From: Nonomuraea jabiensis
GTDB taxonomy: Bacteria > Actinomycetota > Actinomycetes > Streptosporangiales > Streptosporangiaceae
Length of the DNA stretch: 64,000 nucleotides
Direction: 5' to 3'
Assembly: GCF_014204795.1 (NCBI RefSeq)
Contig: NZ_JACHMB010000001.1
Location: 11,544,501-11,608,500, forward strand
Shown here: positions 32,951 to 41,218 of the stretch, piece by piece
Layout of the letters: each line of letters opens with the position of its first letter
Numbering within the stretch: position 1 is the stretch's first letter
Position numbers and translations under genes: made by a program
Notes under the pieces: model-generated
Seen by the model: only the letters and a program-made list of their open reading frames with translations
What the model was told of the DNA's origin: nothing
Databases searched by the model: none

Positions 32951-33592
32951 ATGTCACACAAGCGGTCCGGCCTGCTGCCCGGACTCATTGTAGGCGTGCT
33001 ATCCGCGCTGGTCAGCGCGGCACTGCTGGGGGCGGCTGTACTTTTCCAGACCCGCTTGCCCGCCGCCGTGATCGCCTTCGGCAACGGCCATCCGCTGTCG
33101 CTGGCGTCCTCTCTCGTGGTCGCCCTGATCGTCGCCCTGGCGATGGGCGCGGTACGGCCTCGCAGCATCCTCCTGATCCCCGTGGCCGCGCTGTACGCGG
33201 GCGGCGCCATGGCCGCGGGTCAGATCGCCGGCTCGTCGATCATGATCGGCGCCACGCTGCGCACCCCACCTGCCGAGCGCGGCCCCGCCGACCTGTCCGA
33301 CATCACGCTGGACAACTTCTCCGCCGGCCTCCCCCACGCGCCCGCGCTCTACCGGGATCCGCTCTCGGTGTCGTGGGCGGCCTGGCTCTACATCGCCGTG
33401 GCCGCCCTCGCCGCACTGCTCCTGCTGACCCTGCGCGTGGTCCGGGTCCGCCGCGCCCAGAGGGCCCTGGCCGAGGCCGAGACGGATTCGTCGCCGGAGC
33501 CGGAGTACCGCGCCCCGTTCGAGCCCGCCCAGGCCCCCACCCCGAAGCCCACAACGGACCTGTTCACTCCCCGCAACCAACCAAAGGACTGA
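32951..33592 (+). CDS. Four-helix membrane protein of unknown function
   Basis: 213-aa protein I do not recognise. Four hydrophobic segments are visible: LLPGLIVGVLSALVSAALLG (about 8-30), LASSLVVALIVALAMGAV (about 50-67), ILLIPVAALYAGGAMAAGQI (about 72-92) and AWLYIAVAALAALLLLTLRV (about 150-172). A Pro-rich cytoplasmic-like tail of about 40 residues ends the protein. The ATG at 32951 has a GGGGG-type purine run upstream; a start at 32861 would add a Cys-rich stretch with no ribosome site. It lies alone between gap and the whiA end; function unknown. Confidence 0.65.
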   Translation: MSHKRSGLLPGLIVGVLSALVSAALLGAAVLFQTRLPAAVIAFGNGHPLSLASSLVVALIVALAMGAVRPRSILLIPVAALYAGGAMAAGQIAGSSIMIGATLRTPPAERGPADLSDITLDNFSAGLPHAPALYRDPLSVSWAAWLYIAVAALAALLLLTLRVVRVRRAQRALAEAETDSSPEPEYRAPFEPAQAPTPKPTTDLFTPRNQPKD

Positions 33593-33659
33593 ACAACACC
33601 ACTCCAGCAACCACAGGACCGGGTGCGACAGCCGCCAAGCACTCCCGAAAGCCGAAAGG

Positions 33660-33702
33660 GCCAGCGCGCTGGCGCCGCCGGGCCGCCCGGCCCTGGGCGG
33701 CC
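33660..33702 (+). terminator. Hairpins downstream of the four-helix membrane protein gene
   Basis: GCCAGCG/CGCTGGC (33660-33673) is a 14-nt perfect palindrome, and GGCCGCCC/GGGCGGCC (33681-33702) has a 6-nt loop. They lie 68-110 nt after the stop. Spacer 33593-34357 (765 bp) contains no credible gene; it is C-rich and holds the dispersed element and 36-bp repeats listed separately. Confidence 0.4.
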
Positions 33703-34095
33703 AACTCGCACCCACCCCGCCGACAGGCACCCCGCAGCCGCCCGGCAACCCCGACGCCCACCTGGCGGACACCCAGCCCCAGCCCGCACCAGCCGCAACT
33801 GCCCAACCAGCCGGTGGACCGCCCAGACCCCCGGACCACCGGCCACCCGGCACCCAGCGAGCCAGTATGCCGCCCCTGGGCCCGTCCAGCGCCGCGCACA
33901 GCCCCCGCCATCCGCGGCTCACGAACCACCGCCACCGCCGCGCCGCAGCTCACGAAGCACCGCCACCGTCCCGCCAGGGCTCACGAACCACCCGCAAGAC
34001 GACCAGGAACTCCAGCCACTGGCCCTACAGCCGGCGCTCAGACGACCAGCAGGCCCACGCAACGCACCAAACCATTGGCATCCCGGCCAAGCCGA

Positions 34096-34230
34096 CCACG
34101 GAGCCGGCCCAGAATGCGCGTCGTCACGGCGAGCAACCCGTGAGCCTTCACGACCGGCCATGACAGACGGTCACCCACGTCGGCGCGTGCGGCCCACCGT
34201 GCGCAGCCGTAAAAGATGGGCTTGAAGACC
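34096..34230. repeat. Dispersed 135-bp intergenic element, copy A
   Basis: Matches 47476-47610 in the same orientation with two substitutions seen (34103 and 34171) over 135 bp. It lies between convergent genes (ends 33592 and 34358). Inside is a small hairpin, TCACGG/CCGTGA, with an 8-nt loop. On the minus strand a frame FYGCARWAARADVG...LSWPVVKAHGLLAVTTRILG stays open in both copies, but both substitutions change that peptide, so coding is not supported. Confidence 0.85.
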
Positions 34231-34320
34231 GGCACCACCCACGGCCCTAAGACGGGCTTGAAGACCGGCACCACCCACGGCCCTAAGACGGGCTTGAAGA
34301 CCAGCACCGCCCCAAAAGAC
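34218..34320. repeat. 36-bp tandem repeat, about three units, at the end of element copy A
   Basis: Units starting GGGCTTGAAGACC lie at 34218, 34254 and 34290; the first two are identical over 36 bp and the third is shortened. Copy B of the element carries the first part of one unit only, so the array expanded at this locus. Confidence 0.85.
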
Positions 34321-34357
34321 GGGCTTCAAAAGCAGCCGCAACTCCGAGGAGACTCCG

Positions 34358-35338
34358 TCACGGGGCGAGCATGTCGACGGTGAGGTTGGCCTCGGTGTTG
34401 GGGATGCCCAGGTCGGAGGCGCGCTTGTCGGCCATGGCCAGCAGCCGCCGGATGCGCCCAGCGATGGCGTCCTTGGTCAGCGGCGGGTCGGCGATCTGCC
34501 CCAGCTCCTCCAGAGACGCCTGCTTGTGCTCCACCCGCAGCCGCCCCGCCACCACCAGATGATCGGGCGCCTCGTCCCCGAGGATCTCCAGCGCGCGCTG
34601 CACCCGCGCCCCCGCCGCCACCGCCGCCCGCGCCGACCGCCGCAGGTTGGCGTCGTCGAAGTTGGCCAGCCGGTTGGCGGTGGCCCGGACCTCGCGGCGC
34701 ATCCGCCGCTCCTCCCAGGCCAGCACGCTGTCGTGCGCCCCCAGCCGGGTGAGCAGCGCGCTGATGGCGTCGCCGTCGCGCACCACGACGCGGTCGACGC
34801 CGCGCACCTCACGCGCCTTGGCGTGGATCTTGAGCCGCCGCGCCGAACCCACCAGGGCGAGCGCCGCCTCCGGGCCCGGACAGGTGACCTCGAGCGACAT
34901 CGAGCGCCCCGGCTCGGTGAGGGAGCCGTGCGCGAGGAACGCGCCGCGCCAGGCGGCCTCGGCGTCGCAGGCGGCCCCCGCCACGACCTGGCGGGGCAGC
35001 CCGCGCACCGGGCGGCCGTGGTTGTCGATGAGGCCCGTCTGACGGGCGAGCGCCTCGCCGTCGCGGTAGACCCGCACGACATAGCGCGAGCCCTTGCGCA
35101 GGCCGGCGGGCGCGAGCACCAGAACCTCGGCCTTGTGCCCGAACACCTCGCCGATGTCCTTGATCAGTCGCCGTGCGGTGGCGTTCGTGTCGAGCTCGGC
35201 CTCGATCACGATCCGCCCGCCCACCAGGTGCAGGCCGCTGGCGAACCGCAGCAGCGTGGAAACCTCCGCCTTTCGGCAGCACGGCTTCAGCACCGGCAGG
35301 CGGCTCAGTTCGTCTTTCACCACACCTGTCATGGCCAT
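34358..35338 (-). CDS. whiA: Sporulation/cell-division regulator WhiA
   Basis: 326-aa DNA-binding protein that in Streptomyces acts with WhiB to start sporulation septation. The N-terminal part is a LAGLIDADG-homing-endonuclease-like domain (VKDELSRLPVLKPCCRKAEVSTLLRFASGLH...; AWRGAFLAHGSLTEPGRS). The C-terminal helix-turn-helix includes RLRVEHKQASLEELGQIADPPLTKDAIAGRIRRLLAMAD. Length is normal. The ATG at 35338 has GAGAGGA about 7 nt upstream. It is the last gene of the conserved run uvrC-rapZ-yvcK-whiA. Confidence 0.97.
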   Translation of the reverse strand: MAMTGVVKDELSRLPVLKPCCRKAEVSTLLRFASGLHLVGGRIVIEAELDTNATARRLIKDIGEVFGHKAEVLVLAPAGLRKGSRYVVRVYRDGEALARQTGLIDNHGRPVRGLPRQVVAGAACDAEAAWRGAFLAHGSLTEPGRSMSLEVTCPGPEAALALVGSARRLKIHAKAREVRGVDRVVVRDGDAISALLTRLGAHDSVLAWEERRMRREVRATANRLANFDDANLRRSARAAVAAGARVQRALEILGDEAPDHLVVAGRLRVEHKQASLEELGQIADPPLTKDAIAGRIRRLLAMADKRASDLGIPNTEANLTVDMLAP

Positions 35339-35409
35339 GCGTTAGTCCTCTCCCCCATTCAGACCGGCTCTCAGCAGTCTCTCGCACCTTCGCGCCACGC
35401 CGACCAGGA

Positions 35410-36696
35410 TCAACGCTTCTGGAGGAAAATCTCGTCCAGGACGGAGGCAAGACGTCGTGGGTCATGCCTCGGCGAGCCGTCCGCGGCGGCCACGTCGGCC
35501 ATCACGAGCCGCGCGCCGAGCGCCGCGGCGGCCTTGTCCAGCGCGCCGGGGTCGTCCACCACTCCGGTGTCGGCGAGCACGACGTCGATCGACAGGTCGG
35601 GAGCGTGCTGCCTGAGCACCTCCAGATGTTGCTGGGGGGAGAAATCGTCCGTCTCACCCGACTGGGGCGCCAGGTTGAGTGTCACGAGCCGCTTGGCCTT
35701 GGTCGCGTGCAGGGCCCTGGCCAGTTCGGGCACCTTGAGATGCGGCAGCACGCTGGTGAACCACGATCCCGGCCCGAACACCACCCAGTCGGCCTCCAGC
35801 ACCGCCTCGACCGCCTCCGGCCGCGCGGGCGGGTCCTCGGGCACGAGCGAGATCGCCTGCACCCGTCCGGGCGTCAGCGCGCACGCCACTTGCCCGCGCA
35901 CGGTCGATCTGACGCCGTCGAGCTCGACCTCGGCCACGATGTCGAGCGGCACCGACGCCATCGGCAGCACCCGGCCGTGCGCGCCCAGCAGGCGTCCGAC
36001 CCAGTCGAGCCCGGCCACGGGGTCACCGAGCAGCTCCCACAGGGCCACGATGAGCAGGTTGCCGACGGCGTGCCCGTGCAACTCGCCCTCGCTGCGGAAG
36101 CGGTGCTGCACGACCTCGCTCCAGGTGCTGCCCCACTCGTCGTCGCCGCACAGCGCGGCCAGCGCCATCCGCAGGTCGCCAGGGGGCAGCACGCCGAGCT
36201 CGCGCCGCAGCCGACCGCTGGACCCGCCGTCGTCGGCGACGGTCACCACGGCGGTCAACCGGTCGGTCACCATCCGTAATGCGGACAGAGACGCGTAAAG
36301 CCCGTGCCCGCCGCCCAGCGCTACCACGTGCGGCCCGAACCCCGAGAAGTCTCTCGAGTACGTCCCGCGTTCCGGCACCGGGTTGCCCGCGGACGGCCGC
36401 GCGAGCCGCACCGGGCACACCTCGTCACCTTCCGAGGCCAGTCCCGGGCTTTCATCACCCTTGGAGGCCGGTCCCGGGCTCTCATCACGCCCCACACCAG
36501 CCTCCTCAGAACCCGCGCCGCTCACACCCGGCCCATTGAGGACCAGGCGCCCCTCAAAACCCGAAAGCCCCTCAAAGCCTGGAAGCCCCTCAGAGCCCGC
36601 AGGCGAGCCGGGCGCGTCCGAGCGGGTCACAGCGCCGGAAAGCTCGCTCTCCGCCGACCGCGACGAACCTGCTGCTGCGAAGCCTTCATCAATCAC
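35410..36696 (-). CDS. yvcK: YvcK/CofD-like gluconeogenesis factor with a long N-terminal extension
   Basis: 428-aa protein. The YvcK core starts near residue 120 (GPHVVALGGGHGLYASLSALR) and includes VTVADDGGSSGRLRRELGVLPPGDLRMAL, DWVVFGPGSWFTSVLPHL and VTLNLAPQSGETDDFSP. YvcK binds UDP-sugars and helps place peptidoglycan enzymes. The first 120 residues are an acidic Gly/Ser/Pro/Glu extension with short repeats (DESPGPASKG/DESPGLASEG; LPGFEG/LSGFEG) that ordinary YvcK proteins lack. The GTG at 36696 overlaps the rapZ stop (GTGA), which supports translating the extension; no better internal start near residue 115 is seen. Confidence 0.88.
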   Translation of the reverse strand: MIDEGFAAAGSSRSAESELSGAVTRSDAPGSPAGSEGLPGFEGLSGFEGRLVLNGPGVSGAGSEEAGVGRDESPGPASKGDESPGLASEGDEVCPVRLARPSAGNPVPERGTYSRDFSGFGPHVVALGGGHGLYASLSALRMVTDRLTAVVTVADDGGSSGRLRRELGVLPPGDLRMALAALCGDDEWGSTWSEVVQHRFRSEGELHGHAVGNLLIVALWELLGDPVAGLDWVGRLLGAHGRVLPMASVPLDIVAEVELDGVRSTVRGQVACALTPGRVQAISLVPEDPPARPEAVEAVLEADWVVFGPGSWFTSVLPHLKVPELARALHATKAKRLVTLNLAPQSGETDDFSPQQHLEVLRQHAPDLSIDVVLADTGVVDDPGALDKAAAALGARLVMADVAAADGSPRHDPRRLASVLDEIFLQKR

Positions 36697-37559
36697 TCCC
36701 GCCCCACATCCCGATGGCTCACCTGGACCTCCATCCCGCGGTCGCGCAGGCGGGCGGCGACCTGTTCGGCCATGGCCACGCTACGGTGCTTGCCGCCCGT
36801 GCAGCCCACCGCGAGCGTCGCATAGCTCTTGCCCTCGCGCGCGTATCCGGCGGCGACCACCTGCAGGACCTCCTCGTACGCGTCGAGGAACTCCTTGGCC
36901 CCCGGCTGCCCGAGAACGTAGTCGCGCACGGGCGCGTCGAGCCCGTTCATCGGCCGCAGGTCCGGCACCCAGTGCGGATTGGGCAGGAACCTGCAGTCGA
37001 CGACCAGGTCGGCGTCCACCGGCAGCCCGTACTTGAACCCGAAGGACACGATGTTGAGCCGCAGCCCCGGCCGGTCCTCGCCGCCGAAGTACGCGACGAT
37101 CTTGTTGCGCAGGTCGTGGACGTTGTGCGACGAGGTGTCGATCACCAGGTCGGCGTTGGCCCGCACCTCCCGCAGGATCCCCCGCTCCCGGGTGATCCCG
37201 TCGACCAGGCGCCCCTCGCCCTGGAGGGGATGCGGCCTGCGGACGTTCTCGAACCTGCGTACCAGCTCCTCGTCGCTGGCCTCCAGGAACACCACCCGCA
37301 CCCGCACGCCGCGACCCTCGAGCTCCTCGATGGCCGCGTTGAGGTCGGTGGTGAAGGCCAGGCTGCGCACGTCGACGACGGCCGCCACCTTGTCGGCCGC
37401 CAGCTTGACCTTGCCCGCCTCCTCCGCCATCGCGAACAGCAGCCCGGGCGGCAGGTTGTCGATGACGAACCAGCCCAGGTCCTCGAGCGCTTTGGCGGCT
37501 GTGCTGCGCCCCGCCCCGGACATGCCGGTGACGATGACGAACGCCGGCTCGGTGCTCAT
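36693..37559 (-). CDS. rapZ: RNase adapter protein RapZ
   Basis: 288-aa nucleotide-binding protein. The P-loop is FVIVTGMSGAGRSTAAKAL, a Walker-B-like strand is WFVIDNLPPGLL, and the C-terminal domain has FGFKYGLPVDADLVVDCRFLPNPHW and AVGCTGGKHRSVAMAE. In enterics RapZ controls GlcN-6-P synthesis by targeting small RNAs; in Gram-positives its role is less clear but it always sits beside yvcK and whiA. The ATG at 37559 has GGAGAGAG upstream. GTGA overlap with yvcK downstream. Confidence 0.95.
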   Translation of the reverse strand: MSTEPAFVIVTGMSGAGRSTAAKALEDLGWFVIDNLPPGLLFAMAEEAGKVKLAADKVAAVVDVRSLAFTTDLNAAIEELEGRGVRVRVVFLEASDEELVRRFENVRRPHPLQGEGRLVDGITRERGILREVRANADLVIDTSSHNVHDLRNKIVAYFGGEDRPGLRLNIVSFGFKYGLPVDADLVVDCRFLPNPHWVPDLRPMNGLDAPVRDYVLGQPGAKEFLDAYEEVLQVVAAGYAREGKSYATLAVGCTGGKHRSVAMAEQVAARLRDRGMEVQVSHRDVGRE

Positions 37560-37641
37560 TGCCTCTCTCCGTCCCGCACGCCCTGCCCGGGCGCGCCACC
37601 ATGGCGGAGGCACCCGGACACGCCGTGGCATCCTGGCGAGA

Positions 37642-39570
37642 TCATGGTGACTCTCCCTTCAGTGTCGACACGATGACCTCGGCGATGGACGGGCCGATGC
37701 CGGGAACCTCGCAGATTTCCGCGGCAGTGGCCTCGCGTAGCTTTTTCACGGAGCCGAAGTGTTTGAGCAGCGCCTGCCTGCGCGCCGGCCCGAGGCCGGG
37801 CACGCTGTCGAGCGCGCTCTCCTTCACCGTCTTGGACCTCTTGGAACGATGGTAGGTGATGGCGAACCGGTGTGCCTCGTCCCGCACGCGTTGCAGCAGG
37901 TAGAGACCCTCGCTTGAACGAGGCATGATCACCGGCTGGTCATCGCCTGGCAACCACACTTCCTCCAGCCGCTTGGCCAGCCCGCACACGGACACGTCGT
38001 CGATGCCGAGCTCGTCGAGCGCCCGCTGCGCGGCGGCCGCCTGGGGGCCCGCGCCGTCGACGACGACCAGGTTGGGCGGATAGGCGAACTTGCGCGGTTT
38101 GCCGGTCTCCGGGTCGATCGGGCCGTGACCGGCGTCGTCGTCGGCGGCCAGCTCGCCGGTGGCCGAGCGTTCCTCCAGGTAGCGGCGGAAGCGGCGCATG
38201 ATCACCTCGTAGATCGAGGCGACGTCGCCCTCCTTGGTCTTGACGGCGAAGCGCCGGTATTCGCTCTTGCGCGCCAGCCCGTCCTCGAAGACGACCATCG
38301 ACGCCACCACGTTCTCGCCCTGCAGGTGGGAGACGTCGTAGCACTCGATGCGCAGCGGCGCCTGGTCCAGGTCGAGCGCGTCGGCGACCTCCTGCAGGGC
38401 CTTGCTGCGGCTGGTGAGGTCGCTGGCGCGGCGGATCTTGTGCTGCGCCAGCGACTCCTTGGCGTTGCGCTCGACGGTCTCCATCAGCGACCTCTTGTCG
38501 CCGCGCTGCGGCACGCGCACCTCGACCCGGGCCCGCCGCTGCTCGGTCAGCAGCTCGGCGACCGCGTCGTTGTCGGGCGGCAGCGCGGGCACGAGCACCT
38601 CGCGCGGCATCGAGTCGGGGCTCGCCTCGGCATACATCTGGAGCAGGAACTGCTCCACCAGCTCGCCGGGGGAGGTCTCCTCGACCTTGTCGACCACCCA
38701 GCCGCGCTGGCCGCGGATGCGGCCGCCGCGCACGTAGAAGACCTGAACGGCGGCTTCGAGCGGGTCCTCGGCCAGCGCGATCACGTCGGCGTCGGTGCCC
38801 TCGCCGAGCACCACGGCCTGCTTCTCCAGCGCCCGCTGCAACGCCTGGATGTCGTCGCGCAGCCGCGCGGCGCGCTCGTACTCCTGCTCGCCGGCGGCCT
38901 CGCGCATCTCCTTCTCGAGGCGCTTGATGAAGCGGCTGGTGTTGCCCGCCATGAAGTCGCAGAAGTCCTCGGCCAGGTCGCGGTGCTCCTCGGGGGTCAC
39001 CCGGCCGACGCACGGCGCCGAGCACTTGTCGATGTAGCCGAGCAGGCACGGGCGGCCGATCTGGCCGGCCCGCTTGAACACCCCGGCGCTGCACGTGCGC
39101 ACCGGGAAGACCCGCAGCAGCAGGTCCACGGTCTCGCGGATGGCCCACGCGTGCGAATAGGGGCCGAAGTAACGCGTGCCCTTGCGCTTGGCCCCGCGCA
39201 TGACCTGCACGCGCGGGAAGTCCTCGCCCATGGTGACCGCGAGGTAGGGGTACGACTTGTCATCGCGGTACTTCACGTTGAAGCGCGGGTCGAACTCCTT
39301 GATCCAGGAGTATTCGAGCTGCAGCGCCTCGACCTCGGTGCCGACGACGGTCCAGTCGACGTCGGCGGCCGTGGTCAGCATCGACTGGGTCCGCGGGTGC
39401 AGCGCGGAGAAGTCGGCGAAGTACGAATTGAGCCGCTGGCGCAGGCTCTTGGCCTTGCCGACGTAGATCACCCGGCCGTGCGCGTCCCTGAACCGGTAGA
39501 CCCCCGGGGAATCGGGGATGGAACCCGGCTTGGGCCGGAAACTCAAGGGGCTGCCCGCTGATCTCGCCAC
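37642..39570 (-). CDS. uvrC: Excinuclease ABC subunit C
   Basis: 642-aa nucleotide-excision-repair nuclease. The N-terminal GIY-YIG domain reads PGVYRFRDAHGRVIYVGKAKSL (about 24-45). The UVR/UvrB-binding motif is EYERAARLRDDIQALQ (about 210-225). The RNase-H-like catalytic half includes RIECYDVSHLQGENVVASMVVFEDG, and the C-terminal helix-hairpin-helix pair has VPGLGPARRQALLKHFGS. The GTG at 39570 is preferred because TAGTCT, a -10-like box, ends 6 nt before it (leaderless); a TTG at 39576 adds two codons and has no ribosome site. Confidence 0.95.
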   Translation of the reverse strand: MARSAGSPLSFRPKPGSIPDSPGVYRFRDAHGRVIYVGKAKSLRQRLNSYFADFSALHPRTQSMLTTAADVDWTVVGTEVEALQLEYSWIKEFDPRFNVKYRDDKSYPYLAVTMGEDFPRVQVMRGAKRKGTRYFGPYSHAWAIRETVDLLLRVFPVRTCSAGVFKRAGQIGRPCLLGYIDKCSAPCVGRVTPEEHRDLAEDFCDFMAGNTSRFIKRLEKEMREAAGEQEYERAARLRDDIQALQRALEKQAVVLGEGTDADVIALAEDPLEAAVQVFYVRGGRIRGQRGWVVDKVEETSPGELVEQFLLQMYAEASPDSMPREVLVPALPPDNDAVAELLTEQRRARVEVRVPQRGDKRSLMETVERNAKESLAQHKIRRASDLTSRSKALQEVADALDLDQAPLRIECYDVSHLQGENVVASMVVFEDGLARKSEYRRFAVKTKEGDVASIYEVIMRRFRRYLEERSATGELAADDDAGHGPIDPETGKPRKFAYPPNLVVVDGAGPQAAAAQRALDELGIDDVSVCGLAKRLEEVWLPGDDQPVIMPRSSEGLYLLQRVRDEAHRFAITYHRSKRSKTVKESALDSVPGLGPARRQALLKHFGSVKKLREATAAEICEVPGIGPSIAEVIVSTLKGESP

Positions 39571-39576
39571 GTTCAA

Positions 39577-39582
39577 AGACTA
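39577..39582 (-). promoter_or_regulatory. Leaderless -10 box for uvrC
   Basis: TAGTCT (TAnnnT) on the minus strand, 6 nt before the GTG at 39570. No ribosome-binding site lies near that start. Confidence 0.4.
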
Positions 39583-39603
39583 GTAGCCCCCACCGACAAG
39601 GTT

Positions 39604-39636
39604 GCCCGCCGCGCCTTCCCACCAGGCGCGGCGGGC
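39604..39636 (-). terminator. Hairpin terminator after the Rieske gene cluster
   Basis: Perfect 13-nt arms (GCCCGCCGCGCCT and AGGCGCGGCGGGC) with a 7-nt loop, 22 nt past the last Rieske stop and before the uvrC promoter. Confidence 0.75.
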
Positions 39637-39657
39637 CCTCCCTGAAAAGGGGCCCGC

Positions 39658-40119
39658 TTACGCGAGCGTGATCTGGTCGCCCTCGACCTTGATCTGCTGC
39701 GCCGGCAGCGGCTTGTCGGCCGGTCCGTCCTTGACCGAGCCGTCCGCGATGGCGAACTTGCTGTTGTGACACGGGCAGACGATCACCCCGTCCGAGACGC
39801 TGCCGACCGTGCACCCGTTGTGCGTGCACACGGCGCTGAACGCCTTGAACTCGCCCGAAGTGGGCTGCGTCACCACGATCTTCTGGTCCTTGAAGATCGT
39901 CCCGCCGCCGACGGGGATGTCGGCGGTCTTGGCCAGCGCCCCACCGGCTTGCGGCGCCGCAGACTGCGGGGCGCCGGACTGCGGGGCACTCGACTCGGAG
40001 GCGGTGCCGGCGGACTGTGCGGTATCCGTGCCGCCGCCGCAGGCGGTGAGCGCCAGCGCGAGGCCGCCCGCACCGACGCTCGCGAACACTGCACGGCGAC
40101 TCTGAAGGTCATCTCCCAT
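39658..40119 (-). CDS. Exported Rieske (2Fe-2S) lipoprotein 1
   Basis: 153-aa protein. The N-terminus has a twin-arginine-style signal (QSRRAVFASVGAGGLALALTAC) ending in a lipobox, then a Ser/Gln/Ala/Pro linker. The Rieske cluster motifs are VCTHNGCTVG and CPCHNSKF, giving two Cys and two His ligands. It is expected to sit on the outer face of the membrane and carry electrons. The ATG at 40119 follows GGGTGAG; the frame opens six codons upstream without a ribosome site. First of three adjacent paralogues by coordinate, last in transcription order. Confidence 0.9.
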   Translation of the reverse strand: MGDDLQSRRAVFASVGAGGLALALTACGGGTDTAQSAGTASESSAPQSGAPQSAAPQAGGALAKTADIPVGGGTIFKDQKIVVTQPTSGEFKAFSAVCTHNGCTVGSVSDGVIVCPCHNSKFAIADGSVKDGPADKPLPAQQIKVEGDQITLA

Positions 40120-40164
40120 GCGCTCACCCAACCGCACCCAGGTGAGAAATTCATGAGACGCGAT

Positions 40165-40638
40165 CTACGCAAGCTTGATCTTGTCGCCGTCCACGGTGAT
40201 CTTCTTCTCCTCGAGCGGCTCGCTCGCGGGCCCGTCCGCGACGGAGCCGTCGTTGATGCTGAACTTGCTGCCGTGACACGGGCAGTTGATCGTCTTGTTC
40301 GAAACAGTGGCGACCGTGCAGCCCGCGTGGGTGCAGACCGCCGTGAACGCCTTGAACTCCCCGGCGCTCGGCTGCGTGACCACGATCTTCTCGTTCTCGA
40401 AGACCTTCCCGCCGCCCTCGGGGATGTCAGCGGTGTCGGCCAGCGCCTTGCCACCACCGCTCGCGGCCTTCTTCTTCTTCGGCGACGACTCCTCCGTGGG
40501 CTCCTCGGCAGGCTCCTCCGTGGGCTCCGCGCTCGCCTCGATCGTCGGCGAGCCGTAGCTCGCACACGCCGTCAGAACCGCCGCGAGCCCGGCGCCGCCG
40601 GCGCCGAGCATCATCGCCCTGCGAGTCGTTTCCGTCAT
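40165..40638 (-). CDS. Exported Rieske (2Fe-2S) lipoprotein 2
   Basis: 157-aa paralogue. The signal is MTETTRRAMMLGAGGAGLAA with lipobox VLTAC, followed by a Glu/Pro/Thr linker with a KKKK patch. Rieske ligands are in VCTHAGCTVA and CPCHGSKF. The final residues DGDKIKLA resemble the ends of the other two copies (GDQITLA, GDGIVVA). The ATG at 40638 has GGGAGGAA about 8 nt upstream. The gap to the next gene is 45 nt, so the genes may share a transcript. Confidence 0.92.
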   Translation of the reverse strand: MTETTRRAMMLGAGGAGLAAVLTACASYGSPTIEASAEPTEEPAEEPTEESSPKKKKAASGGGKALADTADIPEGGGKVFENEKIVVTQPSAGEFKAFTAVCTHAGCTVATVSNKTINCPCHGSKFSINDGSVADGPASEPLEEKKITVDGDKIKLA

Positions 40639-40762
40639 GGTGTGTTCCTCCCAGATTGGCTTTCACTTCAGGTACGGCCAGCGCCCTCGCGCCGGTTCAG
40701 CGTGCCCGAGCCAAATCCGGTTCTCTACGCACAAGTACGCGTTCAGCCAGCCACTTCACGCG

Positions 40763-41218
40763 TCAGGCGACAACAATGCCGTCACCCTCGACCCTGACCT
40801 TGTAGGACGTCAGCGGGGCGGACGCGGGTCCCTTGGTGGCCTTTCCACTGTCGGCGGCGAACTCGCTGCCGTGGCAGGCACACCTGATGACGTTGTCCTT
40901 GGGCGTGCTGACCGCGCACCCCTTGTGCGTGCAGATCGAGCTGAACGCCATGAAGACGCCCTGCGTGGGCTGGGTCACCACGACCTGCAGGTCCTCGATC
41001 ACCTTGCCCCCACCCACGGGCACGTCGGCGGTCTTGGCGATGACCTTGCCCTTGAGACTCGGCTGAGCCTTGGCCCCTCCCCCGCCACACCCCGCCAATG
41101 CCAGCCCACACGCCGCAACCCCAGCCGCCCCCAGCATCTCCCGCCGCCCGAACCCCGTCCCAGGCTCCGCTCCGGACCCCGTTTCAGGCATGGCTGCGCC
41201 CCGCTCCGTAACCGTCAT
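40763..41218 (-). CDS. Exported Rieske (2Fe-2S) lipoprotein 3
   Basis: 151-aa paralogue, first in transcription order. The signal region holds GRREMLGAAGVAACGLALAGC (twin arginine plus lipobox), then a short Gly/Ala linker. Rieske ligands are in ICTHKGCAVS and CACHGSEF. The second motif has CAC where the sisters have CPC. The ATG at 41218 has GGAGGG about 10 nt upstream. No cytochrome b or dedicated oxidoreductase is adjacent, so the electron partner is unknown. Confidence 0.9.
   Translation of the reverse strand: MTVTERGAAMPETGSGAEPGTGFGRREMLGAAGVAACGLALAGCGGGGAKAQPSLKGKVIAKTADVPVGGGKVIEDLQVVVTQPTQGVFMAFSSICTHKGCAVSTPKDNVIRCACHGSEFAADSGKATKGPASAPLTSYKVRVEGDGIVVA

Noticed and set aside
34038..34307. 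Small protein encoded by the dispersed element (minus strand)
   Set aside because: The frame is open in both copies, but the only two differences change the peptide, the N-terminal part differs and no ribosome site is seen; a non-coding element is more likely.
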